Part shown: piece by piece, positions 1 through 8,787 of the stretch
How the letters are laid out: each line of letters opens with the position of its first letter
Position numbering within the stretch: position 1 is the first letter of the stretch
Made by a program: the position numbers and the translations under genes
Source of the DNA: Bradyrhizobium canariense
GTDB taxonomy: Bacteria > Pseudomonadota > Alphaproteobacteria > Rhizobiales > Xanthobacteraceae
Assembly (NCBI RefSeq): GCF_019402665.1
Contig: NZ_VSST01000081.1
Span: forward strand, 1 to 64,000
DNA: 64,000 nucleotides
Reading direction: 5' to 3'
Notes under the pieces: generated by a model
What the model was told of the DNA's origin: nothing
The model's input: only the letters and a program-made list of their open reading frames with translations
The model's database searches: none

Positions 1-118
1 TGCTCCTTGTCTTGGGCGCCTTGCCAGCTTCTCGTACTGGCAGGGCCGGAGCACGGCCGGACCATTCCATTAGCGGACGATGTGTGATGCCGATGCCGCG
101 CACTCGCTTCGCCATCAC
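1..118. other. Left edge, no gene seen
   Basis: No reading frame with coding character is visible between the window edge and the stop codon of the first minus-strand gene. A weak hairpin can be drawn near position 22-42 (TGCCAG/CTGGCA arms) but it has no T-tract. Confidence 0.5.
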
Positions 119-970
119 TCAATGGGAAAATTGAGCAGCGAGGAAACTCCGCATCTCCTGGACTGACTGGGCGGCCGCGGTGGGATCATATTTGAGCCAA
201 TGTCCGAGATATTCCCTGCCGTCGGCGAAGGCGGGGGAATTAAAGGCGTGATAGGCACCGGGATAAACGATCAATTTTACGGGTGCTCCCCTGTCGGCCC
301 GGCGCTTCATCCAACGCTCGCAGTCCGTCGCGGGCGTCCAGTCATCGAGTTCGCCGATCATGATCAATGCAGGAACGATGAGTTCCTCGGAGGCAACGCC
401 GCAAAGCGGGTAGTAGGCCACGGCGGCCTTGAACTTTCGATCCCGGGGGACGTCAAAGATTTCCGCCTGATGGTTCGACGCCAACTGCAGTGCAACCATT
501 GCACCCTGCGAATATCCAATCACTGCGATACGTTGAGAATCGACGAAGGGAAGATTGGAAAGATAGGATAGCGCGCCTAAAGCATCACCTTGGCGGGTAA
601 GCAGCAGGCCCGGCGTCACCTGCGTGCAGGCGTTCTTGATGCCACGGGTCGCAAAGCTATCCAGCATAAGCGACACATAGCCCCGCGCGTTGTACGTTCG
701 GGCGCCTTCCGAAAGTCCATCGCATCCGTGGAGATACACAATGGCGGAAAATGGGCCGTCGCCCTCAGGTTTCGACAGGTAACCCTCAATCCTTTCAGAC
801 GCTGCTTTCGGCGTTTCGCCACGTTCGCGCGCCAGGCGCTGCTGGAGTTGGCCGACGTGAACGGGAGCACTTTCGAACCTGACCAATTCTCCCGCCAAGG
901 TGGCGGCGTTGGTGGAAAGGTATGCAACGAACACTGCTACACCGAGACATGCTTTGGCTCGTGTAACCAT
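119..970 (-). CDS. Secreted dienelactone hydrolase-like alpha/beta hydrolase
   Basis: Predicted 283-aa alpha/beta hydrolase of the dienelactone hydrolase type. The first ~27 residues form a signal peptide (charged MVTRAK start, hydrophobic core, then Ala-rich end), so it probably acts in the periplasm. The nucleophile elbow GYSQGA places the catalytic Ser at about residue 154; Asp209 or Asp210 in a GELDDW stretch and His241 in PGAYHAF complete a plausible triad. An upstream in-frame start would add 29 residues before the signal peptide, so I prefer the ATG at 970. No operon partner is visible. Family known, substrate unknown. Confidence 0.8.
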   Translation of the reverse strand: MVTRAKACLGVAVFVAYLSTNAATLAGELVRFESAPVHVGQLQQRLARERGETPKAASERIEGYLSKPEGDGPFSAIVYLHGCDGLSEGARTYNARGYVSLMLDSFATRGIKNACTQVTPGLLLTRQGDALGALSYLSNLPFVDSQRIAVIGYSQGAMVALQLASNHQAEIFDVPRDRKFKAAVAYYPLCGVASEELIVPALIMIGELDDWTPATDCERWMKRRADRGAPVKLIVYPGAYHAFNSPAFADGREYLGHWLKYDPTAAAQSVQEMRSFLAAQFSH

Positions 971-1263
971 TTTCCTACCCTCGGCTTCCGAACGGAGCCA
1001 GCGTAGCAGGCTCATGTCCTCCCATCCACACCGTAAGTCTAAGAACTGCACGGACACTTATGGCCGGCGTAAACGAAGGAACGTCTGTCCTCACATCGGT
1101 TTTCAGAGGTGGACCGGAAGTGGTCGACGCGCGGCCAAATCGACGCGAATGGCCCATCAGCGAAGTAGCGGCGCACCTCGTTCAGGTCCACTAAGCGATG
1201 CATAGCGGACCAGGTTTGATCAGGTTGAGTTCTTCGCATTTGCCCCGAAGCGGACGTTAACGG

Positions 1264-1476
1264 TCAGTCTTTCATGCCATCCAGACCGGGATGATCTTTG
1301 TAAATGTTGTCCTGAAGCACGGCGTCTATCTGAGAGATGATATCGCCCACCGACATCCTCAAGCTCAGAAACTCATCTGCTGGAGAGGCCTCTTTAGCGA
1401 GCGTGAGCGCCAAGGATAACTCCTCAATGACCCGCTCTATGTGCCATTTAAATCGTGCGGCTGATTTCGCGTCCAT
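1264..1476 (-). CDS. Small hypothetical protein
   Basis: A 70-aa protein beginning MDAKSAARFKWHIERVIEEL, mostly charged and amphipathic helix, with no domain I recognise. The open frame extends upstream to 1704, but the extra N-terminal residues are Arg/Pro/Cys-rich and look like a shadow frame. The ATG at 1476 gives a compositionally normal protein. No signal peptide or membrane segment. It stands alone between a hydrolase gene and a divergent DUF1127 gene. Confidence 0.5.
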   Translation of the reverse strand: MDAKSAARFKWHIERVIEELSLALTLAKEASPADEFLSLRMSVGDIISQIDAVLQDNIYKDHPGLDGMKD

Positions 1477-1835
1477 AGAACCATCTCGCGGGAACAGGGT
1501 CTGCCTTGCAAATGGCAGCATACCCATCTCAGTTGTACCACTGAGGGAGCGAGGATCTCTACCATCAGGCGGCGCTCCGATCAGCGCTCCTCGATCGGAT
1601 GCACTCATTTGCAGGGTGCGATGCTTTGCATCGCCGTCAGCTTGAATCATGTGGACGGGCGGCGCCGATCGTCGCTTTTGGCATGACCGGCACTTCAGCG
1701 ACACCTTCAGCTTCCAGATCAGCGGATCGCTTGTGCGGCAAGGACGAGCATGATAGCAAAGGCCATCGGGTCAAACACAACCGCCCGACCAGCTTTCGAG
1801 CCAAGCGTTGTTTCGCTCCATTATGGAGGTGAAAC

Positions 1836-2075
1836 ATGTCTTGCGACAGCACCACTGGCTCAATCGGCACATCCAGCTCAGCCTTCGTTCCTTCTCCAAA
1901 CCCTGGATGGTTCTGGAAACTCACGCTCGCACTGCTGGACGGCATCACACGGCGCCGCCAATACGACGAGCTTCTCGAACTGGACGACCGGCTTCTCGCG
2001 GACATCGGCTTATCGAGAACAATCGTTGGCGAGGCTCGACGGTGTTACTTCTCAGGTTGGCGCGACGATGGGTGA
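1836..2075 (+). CDS. DUF1127 (YjiS-like) small protein
   Basis: A 79-aa protein with the DUF1127 signature in its second half: an Arg-rich helix followed by a stretch reading LLELDDRLLADIGLSR. DUF1127 proteins are short, Arg-rich proteins of alphaproteobacteria; some family members take part in phosphate, carbon or stress adaptation or bind RNA, but the role of this one is unknown. The start is supported by a strong Shine-Dalgarno (GGAGGTG) seven to eight bases upstream of the ATG. It appears monocistronic. Confidence 0.8.
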   Translation: MSCDSTTGSIGTSSSAFVPSPNPGWFWKLTLALLDGITRRRQYDELLELDDRLLADIGLSRTIVGEARRCYFSGWRDDG

Positions 2076-2205
2076 TCGTCAAATCCTGTCAATGAGCGGC
2101 CACACCTGAGCGTGCGAAGGCGGCGCGTCTGCTTATCCCTGCGGATCAGACGGCCGCCAGGCTCGCGAAAAGGCTGAAGGACTTTTTGACCGCGATCTTT
2201 ACGCC

Positions 2206-2706
2206 TCAGAAGTCCAGCTTGTCGCGTACGGCGTCAATTCCGGCTTTCGCGCACGCTTCGTCCGCGTCGCCGCCCGGAGCGCCGGACACGCCGATCGCGC
2301 CGACCAGGGAGCCGCCGGCTTCGACGATCAGTCCTCCGGCGATGACGACCGCTCCGGGAAGGTTGCGAATGCCCGCCTGCATCATGCCCGGCTGGCTGAT
2401 CGCGTTCAGCTCGGTCGTGCTGGTCTTGAACGAGGCGGCTGTCCACGCCTTGCCTGCTGCCGTCGAGGGCGTGTGAGGACCTGCAAAGCGGTCGCGCAAC
2501 ATCACTTGCGTGACGCCGAAGCGATCGACGACGGCAACTGCAACCTGGTATCCACGGGTGCGGCAGTTCGCCAACGCAGCGCGCGCAAGATCGAGCGCCA
2601 GTTCCGGACCGAGCGATTTGTAGGCGACCAGACCTTCCTCCGCCCGCAGTGGGCAGATGGACACAATCAGCAGGGCCGTCGCGACCGACAGGCATCGAAC
2701 GTTCAT
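2206..2706 (-). CDS. GlcG/HbpS-family (DUF336) secreted protein
   Basis: A 166-aa exported protein of the GlcG/HbpS family (Pfam Haem_degrading, formerly DUF336). After a signal peptide (MNVRCLSVATALLIVSICPLRA) comes the family core: an ALDLA..AL helix, a VAVVDRFGV strand, and the glycine-rich end GAIGVSGAPGGDADEAC. Family members bind haem or act beside glycolate oxidase; the ligand here cannot be told. The ATG at 2706 has GGAG seven bases upstream, better than the ATG 15 bases before it. Last gene of a minus-strand run of four small exported proteins. Confidence 0.8.
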   Translation of the reverse strand: MNVRCLSVATALLIVSICPLRAEEGLVAYKSLGPELALDLARAALANCRTRGYQVAVAVVDRFGVTQVMLRDRFAGPHTPSTAAGKAWTAASFKTSTTELNAISQPGMMQAGIRNLPGAVVIAGGLIVEAGGSLVGAIGVSGAPGGDADEACAKAGIDAVRDKLDF

Positions 2707-2735
2707 GGCAATCTCCGGCATAGGTGACCAAACGC

Positions 2736-3407
2736 CTATTTGGTCTCACCATATGTCAGATCATCGAACAGGGTCACGCTATCTGCCTTGGTCCACAGGC
2801 CGATCATGCCGGCGTCCGGAATGGTGGCGTCTTCCACCTCGAACAATTGCTTTCCGTCATAGCTCACCTTGAACCGACGTCCTGCGAAGTCGCAGCGCAG
2901 CACGTGCCATTGCCCGGATGACACCGGCGCGCTGACGCCATAGCCGCCTTTGCGACCCACGATCTCAAGCGACATTCGAACGCCCTTGATCGTCTTGTAC
3001 AGCACGACATTGTCCTCCAGCGCGTTAGCCCGGACCACGTAGTAATTATCGGCATCCTTCGCACGCCAGATAACTCCCGCGGCGCGATCCTCGGAGCCGG
3101 CGACGGCCTTGAATTTCACCTCGACAAAGCCGTCGCGGATGGCCGTATCGCGCTTGATGGCGAGGGGAAACGTCGCCCGTCCCGATTGCTTGAGAACGTT
3201 CGGCTTGCTGGGCGCCGTCGCCTCGGCCTCCACGGTCCATTTCGGCTGTCCTTTGCCGGTCATCGTCAAGGTCCATCCGTCGGGCGACGTTCCGGCAGCA
3301 GCGTTGTCGAAATTCAGGGTCTCGGCCATGGCGTTCCCTCCCACGAATAAAACCAGCATGGATGCCAGCGCAAGCTTGCCCATGAGCTTGTTCATGTGCG
3401 TGTCCAT
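2736..3407 (-). CDS. Secreted LamG/concanavalin-like beta-sandwich protein
   Basis: A 223-aa exported protein. Residues ~1-28 are a signal peptide ending AMAET. The rest resembles the concanavalin-like fold of DUF1080 / 3-keto-disaccharide hydrolase proteins: alternating beta strands with FVEVKFKAV, AAGVIWRAKDADNYYVVRAN and WHVLRCDFAGRRFKVSYDGK. No catalytic residues can be assigned, so it may be a binding module. The ATG is preceded by GAAGGGCTG, which overlaps the stop of the upstream LppY/LpqO gene; the two are probably translated from one mRNA. Confidence 0.65.
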   Translation of the reverse strand: MDTHMNKLMGKLALASMLVLFVGGNAMAETLNFDNAAAGTSPDGWTLTMTGKGQPKWTVEAEATAPSKPNVLKQSGRATFPLAIKRDTAIRDGFVEVKFKAVAGSEDRAAGVIWRAKDADNYYVVRANALEDNVVLYKTIKGVRMSLEIVGRKGGYGVSAPVSSGQWHVLRCDFAGRRFKVSYDGKQLFEVEDATIPDAGMIGLWTKADSVTLFDDLTYGETK

Positions 3408-3410
3408 GCA

Positions 3411-4319
3411 TCAGCCCTTCGTGCTCGCCGTCTTGTCGAGCGCCGCACGGAGGCCCTCTGCGAGCTTGAGGGCATCGTCGTTGGCCCAGAAGTGCATGAA
3501 GAAGAGCCGCGGCTGTTCGTCCAGCATGTGGCTGTGCAGCGCGGTTACCTCGATTCCGTGCGTTCGAAGCGCCAGGATGACCGGGTTCACCTCGTCGCTG
3601 GTCAGCACGAAGTCGCCGGTGATGGCCGCCCTGCCCGTGCCCGTCGGTTGGAAATTGATGGCGATCGCGACGCCCATCGCGGCGACGGGGGTCAGCAACA
3701 TGCCGTCTTCCGTGACGGGGTCGCGCCGCTTCACGTTGAACTGGTAGACGCCGCCATTCGCTTTCCCGTTCACTCCGATGATCTGGTCAAGTTTCGCCGT
3801 GTCGAGGTCGATGGCGGGCGGCGGGTTCGCCGGCGCCGTGACCGTCAGCGGGGTTTTGCTTTCGGCCAGGGCATCATGGAGCGCCGAGGCCAGTTTGACG
3901 GGATCGCCGTGTCCGGCGACGTGCATGTAGAACGTGGCCGGGCTCGCGCGCAGCAGATGATTGTGCACGGCTGTGATCTCGAGCCCGCTCGCAATCATTT
4001 TCGCCATCACGGGATTGATCTCGGTCTCGAGCAGCACGAGGTCGCCCATGATCATTGCGCCGCCATGCGCAGGCTTGAACGCGATCCAGCCGCCAAGAGC
4101 CAACGCCGGCTTGATCGCAACCCCGTCCAACGTCACGGAGAGATCGCTGCGGGGAAAGCCGTAACGGCGGACGTCGTCCGAGACGGCGGGCTTGCGGCCC
4201 AGGGTCTCGTCCACCTTCTGCCAGTCGGCATCTTGGGCATATGCCGGGACGAATGGACCGAAGCGAAATGCAAGAAGACAGATGCCAATGCCGACCACGG
4301 CCCAGATGATTCTTTTCAT
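3411..4319 (-). CDS. LppY/LpqO-type DUF1259 protein with duplicated domain
   Basis: A 302-aa exported protein of the LppY/LpqO (DUF1259) family. A signal peptide or N-terminal anchor (residues ~1-28) is followed by two copies of one domain. Each copy carries a G.(L/F)VL...E(I/V)NPV strand, a GLEITAVHNH or GIEVTALHSH histidine motif, then a (F/T)FYMH or FFMHFWA strand. The HNH and HSH pairs at equivalent places could bind metal (inference). A clear Shine-Dalgarno (AGGGAGC) precedes the ATG. It lies four bases upstream of the LamG-like gene and 17 bases downstream of the PepSY gene: one operon. Function unknown. Confidence 0.8.
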   Translation of the reverse strand: MKRIIWAVVGIGICLLAFRFGPFVPAYAQDADWQKVDETLGRKPAVSDDVRRYGFPRSDLSVTLDGVAIKPALALGGWIAFKPAHGGAMIMGDLVLLETEINPVMAKMIASGLEITAVHNHLLRASPATFYMHVAGHGDPVKLASALHDALAESKTPLTVTAPANPPPAIDLDTAKLDQIIGVNGKANGGVYQFNVKRRDPVTEDGMLLTPVAAMGVAIAINFQPTGTGRAAITGDFVLTSDEVNPVILALRTHGIEVTALHSHMLDEQPRLFFMHFWANDDALKLAEGLRAALDKTASTKG

Positions 4320-4336
4320 CGTGCTGCTCCCTAGGC

Positions 4337-4570
4337 TTAGTTTCGCTCTTTGACCTGACCGCTGCTGTCGACGACCAGCGTCACCGCCTTGCCGTTCTTC
4401 ACCGCCTTTGCGGTGATACCCTCGGCCGTCGACTTGATGTCGCTGACTTGCGCGTAGCCGGCCGCCTGGATCCTGGCGACGAGTTCCTCCTGCGTCAGAG
4501 CGTGCACGCTCGACAGCCCGCCCGCGACCGCAAGCAGCAGAACCGTGCGGAAGATTGTTCGTGTTCGCAT
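4337..4570 (-). CDS. Small exported PepSY-like protein
   Basis: A 77-aa protein: a cleavable signal peptide of ~24 residues ending SSVHALT, then one PepSY-like module with helix QEELVARIQAAGY and paired strands VSDIKSTAEGITAKAVKNG and KAVTLVVDSSGQV. PepSY modules are periplasmic and often inhibit or chaperone partner enzymes. The ATG at 4570 is chosen because AGGAGA lies six bases upstream; the in-frame ATG at 4576 would abut that sequence. First gene of the minus-strand run that ends at 2206. Confidence 0.75.
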   Translation of the reverse strand: MRTRTIFRTVLLLAVAGGLSSVHALTQEELVARIQAAGYAQVSDIKSTAEGITAKAVKNGKAVTLVVDSSGQVKERN

Positions 4571-5049
4571 GACCATTCTCCTGGTTTGTCCTGCCCCAGG
4601 TGAAGTCCGTTTCGCGATCTTGCCCTACGCGATACCCACACGGCGCAAGAGGCGGCGGGCATCGATGCGCACAGCGATGCGACCGGCGCGGACGCCGTGC
4701 CGAAAAGTCGAGCCGGTCTGACGGATGAAATCGGGGGTATATGATGACATGCTGCGCCCTTGGTGATCAGGACGCGATGCTTGGGCATGTCGCCTCACGG
4801 GGAGATCGCATATCCCCGAGCCCCAAGTAAAAGCCCCCGGGCGGGAGCTGTCAACCGGCGGGAGCTTCGGGCTGCCCACCAAAGCCGCCGGCGAACGTCA
4901 CGAAGAATTCACTGCTCCGCGGAACCGCGCCAGCCACATCTTGAAACTCGCGGACGGCCCCGCTAGTGTCCTTTGCGTGGGGACAAAGCAGACTCCCCGT
5001 GAGGCCTCGGTCCAAGCTCTGCGCAGCACGCCATTCGTGGAGCTTGCGC
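4571..5049. other. Intergenic region between divergent operons
   Basis: About 480 bases separate the divergent PepSY operon and the ATP-grasp/ABC operon. Apart from the weak small-ORF candidate at 4625-4750, no gene, repeat or convincing promoter is seen. Promoters of both operons should lie here. Confidence 0.5.
4625..4750 (-). CDS. Possible 41-aa basic small protein
   Basis: A short minus-strand frame encodes a 41-residue basic peptide starting MSSYTPDFIRQTGS and ending RRLLRRVGIA. The ATG has a good Shine-Dalgarno (AAGGGCG) five to eight bases upstream. There is no known domain, and the frame is open upstream, so this is a weak call. It could be the only gene in an otherwise long spacer, or chance. 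Confidence 0.25.
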   Translation of the reverse strand: MSSYTPDFIRQTGSTFRHGVRAGRIAVRIDARRLLRRVGIA

Positions 5050-6084
5050 ATGGACACCGAACGACACCCTTCTCACCAACACACCGTCGCCATCCTCTCA
5101 CGCGGAGACGCTGCCGCGCGCCGCGACGCGACGGCACAAAACAGCCGCTTCGCGCAGCTTTTCGAAGCCCTCGCCGCCGTCGGTATCGCGGCGCGCCCGG
5201 CGATCTATGATGAAAGTTTCGCCGAGGACGTCCGTGAACAATTGCTCGGGGTGGACGGCGTGCTCGTCTGGGTCAACCCCATTCAAGACGGTCGAGATCG
5301 CGCTGGTCTCGACGCATTGCTGCGCGACGTCGCCGCACGCGGCGTGTGGGTCAGCGCTCATCCCGATGTCATCCTCAAGATGGGCACCAAGGAGGTTCTG
5401 TATCGTACCCGCTCGATGGGCTGGGGAAGCGACACCACTCTATATCAAACCGCTGCGGCGATGCGCGCCGAGTTACCGACGCGGCTCGCCGCCGGTCCGC
5501 GCGTGATCAAGCGCAACCGGGGCAATGGCGGCCAAGGCGTCTGGAAGGTCGAGAAGCTGCCGGCTTCTCCAATGATAAAGGTGCTGGACGCAACCAGGGA
5601 TGGCTCCGAGGAACTGACGCTGGATGATTTTGTCCGTCGCTGCGCGGAGTATTTCGAAAATGGCAGCGTGATCGACCAACCATTCCAGCCTCGCTTGAGC
5701 GAAGGCGTGTTGCGTTGCTACATGGCGGGCGATCGCTGTGCCGGCTTCGGCTATCACAAGGTCAAGGCCCTGGTGGACTCGCCGGCCGCCCGTTCCGAGG
5801 CCGGACCACGGCTCTATGCGTCCAACGCAGACCCGCGCTTCCAGCGGCTGCGTCGGTTGATGGAGGACGAGTGGACGCCGCAGCTGACGTCGTTGCTGGA
5901 TATTGCGCAACTTGACCTGCCTGTGATTTGGGACGCCGACTTCATGCTTGGCCCGGTCCGTCCCGACGGGACCGACAGCTATGTCCTGGGCGAGATCAAT
6001 GTCAGCTCGGTGCATCCTTATCCGGACGAGGCGCCGGCGGAAATTGCAGTGCGGGTTGCCGATCGGCTCCGGCGCAAGCTTTGA
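5050..6084 (+). CDS. Cj0069-type ATP-grasp-like protein
   Basis: A 344-aa cytoplasmic protein of the Cj0069-like family, which looks like a divergent ATP-grasp enzyme: an N-terminal nucleotide-fold half (VAILSRGDAAAR, then a VDGVLVWVNPI strand), a central RVIKRNRGNGGQGVWKV loop that fits the ATP-grasp lysine/glycine region, and a C-terminal DADFMLGP...GEINVSSVHPYPDEAP segment with acidic and Asn residues where ATP-grasp enzymes bind metal. The substrate is unknown. The ATG at 5050 (GGAG upstream) is preferred over the extension to 4966. It is three bases from the ABC ATPase gene, so co-transcribed and probably functionally linked. Confidence 0.7.
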   Translation: MDTERHPSHQHTVAILSRGDAAARRDATAQNSRFAQLFEALAAVGIAARPAIYDESFAEDVREQLLGVDGVLVWVNPIQDGRDRAGLDALLRDVAARGVWVSAHPDVILKMGTKEVLYRTRSMGWGSDTTLYQTAAAMRAELPTRLAAGPRVIKRNRGNGGQGVWKVEKLPASPMIKVLDATRDGSEELTLDDFVRRCAEYFENGSVIDQPFQPRLSEGVLRCYMAGDRCAGFGYHKVKALVDSPAARSEAGPRLYASNADPRFQRLRRLMEDEWTPQLTSLLDIAQLDLPVIWDADFMLGPVRPDGTDSYVLGEINVSSVHPYPDEAPAEIAVRVADRLRRKL

Positions 6085-6087
6085 CAC

Positions 6088-6684
6088 ATGCTCACGGTCC
6101 GCGCGCTCAAGCGCTTGCACATCTCCGTTTCATTCGACTTGCAGGACGGCGAATGCGTCGCCCTGCAAGGGCCCTCTGGCGTAGGGAAGACCCAACTCCT
6201 TCGCTCGATCGCGGATCTCGATCCCAACGAAGGAATGGTCAAACTGGACGGAACGCTCAGGGAGGCGATGCCTGCCCCGGCCTGGCGCAAGCGAGTGACC
6301 TATCTCGCCGCCGAACCGGGCTGGTGGTCCGACATCGTGCAAGACCACTTCAGCGGCTGGGATGATGCCTTACCGTTGGTCACGAGACTGGGGTTGCCGC
6401 GCAGTTGCGGTCCCTGGCCGATCCAAAGACTTTCGACCGGCGAGCGACAACGGCTGGGGCTGGTGCGAGCGCTGATGCTGAGGTCGCGGGTTCTTCTCCT
6501 GGACGAGCCGACATCGGCCCTCGATTCGGCATCGACGGCGGCCGTTGAATCCTTGATCGCGGAACGCATTTCGAATGGAACGAGTGTCGTTTGGAGCACT
6601 CACGACAACGCTCAGGCCCGCCGCGTCGGGTCGCGGGTCTTTGTGATGAATGCCGACGGTGGAATCGAGGAAAATCGGCCGTGA
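6088..6684 (+). CDS. ABC transporter ATP-binding protein, FetA/YbbL type
   Basis: A 198-aa ABC ATPase, short as in the FetA/YbbL group. Walker A GPSGVGKT spans residues 28-35, the signature is LSTGERQRLG, Walker B is VLLLDEPTSALD, and the H-loop is VWSTHDNAQ. Its partner is the UPF0014 permease that starts inside its stop codon (GTGA overlap), which implies translational coupling. In E. coli, FetAB exports iron and protects against peroxide; whether iron is the substrate here is inference. Confidence 0.85.
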   Translation: MLTVRALKRLHISVSFDLQDGECVALQGPSGVGKTQLLRSIADLDPNEGMVKLDGTLREAMPAPAWRKRVTYLAAEPGWWSDIVQDHFSGWDDALPLVTRLGLPRSCGPWPIQRLSTGERQRLGLVRALMLRSRVLLLDEPTSALDSASTAAVESLIAERISNGTSVVWSTHDNAQARRVGSRVFVMNADGGIEENRP

Positions 6685-7481
6685 GTTACATTCACTTGGC
6701 ATACGGCGATTTGGTTCTGCCCGCGCTCCTTGTCGTCATGGATGGCGCGCTCTCGCTTGCTCTCCGCCTCAAGCTTGAAAAGCAGCTGGCCATCGCCACC
6801 GTGCGGATGGTGCTTCAGCTGATACTCGTCGGATACGTATTGACGTTCCTGTTTGCCGTGGTCTCGCCGCTCTGGACCGCCCTCGCCGCCGTCGCCATGG
6901 TTCTCTTCGCATCACGGGAAATCGTCGCTCGGCAAAAGCGACGCCTGCCGGGTATCTGGAGCTATGGCTTAGGGGCGGGATGCATGTTGCTCGCGGCCGG
7001 GACCGTCACGATGTTCGCGCTGCTGACGGAGCTACGCCCGGATCCGTGGTATCATCCGCGCTATGCGTTGCCTTTGCTGGGCATGATCCTGGGCAACACC
7101 ATGACTGGAATAAGCCTGGGCCTGGACGTGCTGACAAATAGCCTGGTGCGCGAACGGGCCGCCGTCGAAGCTTGTCTTGCTCTTGGCGGCACCCGGTATC
7201 AGGCGTTGCTGCCGGTCCTGCGGGACGCATTGAGAAGCGGCTTCACGCCAATCATGAACAGCATGGCCGCGATCGGCCTTGTCTCTTTGCCGGGGATGAT
7301 GACCGGTCAAATCCTTGCAGGCGTCGAACCGATCGACGCCGTCAAGTATCAGCTCTTGATCATGTTCTTGATCGCCGGCGGAACGGGATTGGGAACTCTC
7401 GCCGCCGTGACGGGAGGCGCTCGCCTTCTCACCGATCATCGACATCGATTGCGCCTCGATCGAATTCTCACTGCCGAGTAG
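6681..7481 (+). CDS. ABC transporter permease, FetB/YbbM (UPF0014) family
   Basis: A 266-aa inner-membrane permease with seven or so hydrophobic segments. The UPF0014 hallmark near the C-terminus is present (MAAIGLVSLPGMMTGQIL), preceded by the family's LGGTRYQALLPVLRDALRSG coupling region. The start is the GTG at 6681, which overlaps the TGA of the ATPase gene; the longer in-frame ATG at 6591 would overlap that gene by nearly 100 bases. Third gene of the Cj0069-fetA-fetB operon. Ends 12 bases from the convergent MFS gene. Confidence 0.85.
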   Translation: MSYIHLAYGDLVLPALLVVMDGALSLALRLKLEKQLAIATVRMVLQLILVGYVLTFLFAVVSPLWTALAAVAMVLFASREIVARQKRRLPGIWSYGLGAGCMLLAAGTVTMFALLTELRPDPWYHPRYALPLLGMILGNTMTGISLGLDVLTNSLVRERAAVEACLALGGTRYQALLPVLRDALRSGFTPIMNSMAAIGLVSLPGMMTGQILAGVEPIDAVKYQLLIMFLIAGGTGLGTLAAVTGGARLLTDHRHRLRLDRILTAE

Positions 7482-7493
7482 AATTGCGCGACC

Positions 7494-8735
7494 TCACGCC
7501 GATTGCGCCCGAACAGACTGGCCCTTCCGCGCCCACAGCAGCGCGAATGGACCCAACGCGATACCAGCCGCAAGGACAACGAACGCCAGCAGCCAGCCGG
7601 TGGCGCTCTGCGGGCCGCCGGCTGCGTCGAGGGCGGCGCCGGTGCCCCAGGCGCCGACCGCCGACAGGCCGAAGCCGACCGTCGAATGCAGGGCCAGGGT
7701 CGCGCCGCGATGTTCGGTTACGGCCGCGGCCGACATGCCGGCGGTCAACGCGCCGGAATCCGCCGGCACGGTCAGGCCATAGACGAGCAGCAGCAGTGCG
7801 AGCACCCAAGCCGGCGCCGTCGCGTTGAGGCCGATGATCAGTGCGACGCAGGCCGACGCGATCATCACGACCGTGATCGCGCGATGGCGGCCGAACTTCA
7901 GCGCGGCCTCGTTGCCGAGGATGCTGGCCGGCATCGAGATCACCGCAAAGCAGAAGCTCAGCACGACGGGGCTCAACCACGACGGCGCACCTTGATGCGC
8001 GACGACGAAGGTCCAGAACCCGACCAGCCAGGTGCGGATGCCGTAGAGCTCGAAGCAATGGGCGCCGTAGCCGAAGATGTATCCGAGCGCCTCGCGGTTG
8101 GCGAAGACAGGCGCGAAGTTCAACAGACGTCCCGCCTTCGGCGCGGGCCGCTGCGCCTGCATCAGAAGGCACGCGACGACCATTGCGATAGGACCGAAGC
8201 CGGTGACAAGGAAAGCGGTCCGCCATCCCCAACGGTCGGCGATCACTTGCGCGACCAGGAACGAGAGGCCGACACCGACCGAGAAGCTCGACGTGTACAG
8301 CGTGACGGCGCGCGAGGTGTCGCCAGCCGGAAGCCGGTCTGTCAGCGCCTTCAGGCCCGGCATGTAGGCGCCGGCAAATCCAAGCCCTGCAAGCGACCAG
8401 ATCGCGGTCGCGGACCAGAATCCTTGCGCGAAGAGTCCGAACGCTGCGGTCGCCAGCCCGCTGACGATCGAGCCCCAGAGCAGGACGAGCCGTGCGTCGA
8501 TCCGGTCGGTCAACGTCGTCAGCACGGGCACGGCGAGCATGTAGCCGAACGCGTAACCGCTCGCCATCAAGCCGCCTTCGGCCGCCGACAGGCCCCACGC
8601 CGGCATCAGATGCTGCGCCAAGTTCGCGGAGAGCGTCACATGCGGCAGCAGATTGCCGACCTGGCCGATGCACATCACCGCGATCAGGGACCGGCCGCTC
8701 AAGTTACGAATGCTGTCCTCCCCCCAGCTCGACAC
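7494..8735 (-). CDS. MFS transporter in the ars island
   Basis: A 413-aa major facilitator superfamily protein with twelve predicted membrane segments; loop 2-3 carries the typical acidic/basic motif (TLTDRIDARLVLLWGS). Similarity class suggests efflux of a small molecule. It lies 52 bases downstream of the FAD monooxygenase and on the same strand, so both are probably expressed from the operator-bearing promoters near the ArsR genes. By position the substrate may be an arsenical or the monooxygenase product (inference). The GTG at 8735 is preferred because upstream in-frame residues are Arg-rich and overlap the monooxygenase gene. Confidence 0.75.
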   Translation of the reverse strand: MSSWGEDSIRNLSGRSLIAVMCIGQVGNLLPHVTLSANLAQHLMPAWGLSAAEGGLMASGYAFGYMLAVPVLTTLTDRIDARLVLLWGSIVSGLATAAFGLFAQGFWSATAIWSLAGLGFAGAYMPGLKALTDRLPAGDTSRAVTLYTSSFSVGVGLSFLVAQVIADRWGWRTAFLVTGFGPIAMVVACLLMQAQRPAPKAGRLLNFAPVFANREALGYIFGYGAHCFELYGIRTWLVGFWTFVVAHQGAPSWLSPVVLSFCFAVISMPASILGNEAALKFGRHRAITVVMIASACVALIIGLNATAPAWVLALLLLVYGLTVPADSGALTAGMSAAAVTEHRGATLALHSTVGFGLSAVGAWGTGAALDAAGGPQSATGWLLAFVVLAAGIALGPFALLWARKGQSVRAQSA

Positions 8736-8787
8736 GGCGTACCAACCACAATGGGCAACTCTCCGGCTTCTCCTGCAAGACCCAAAT

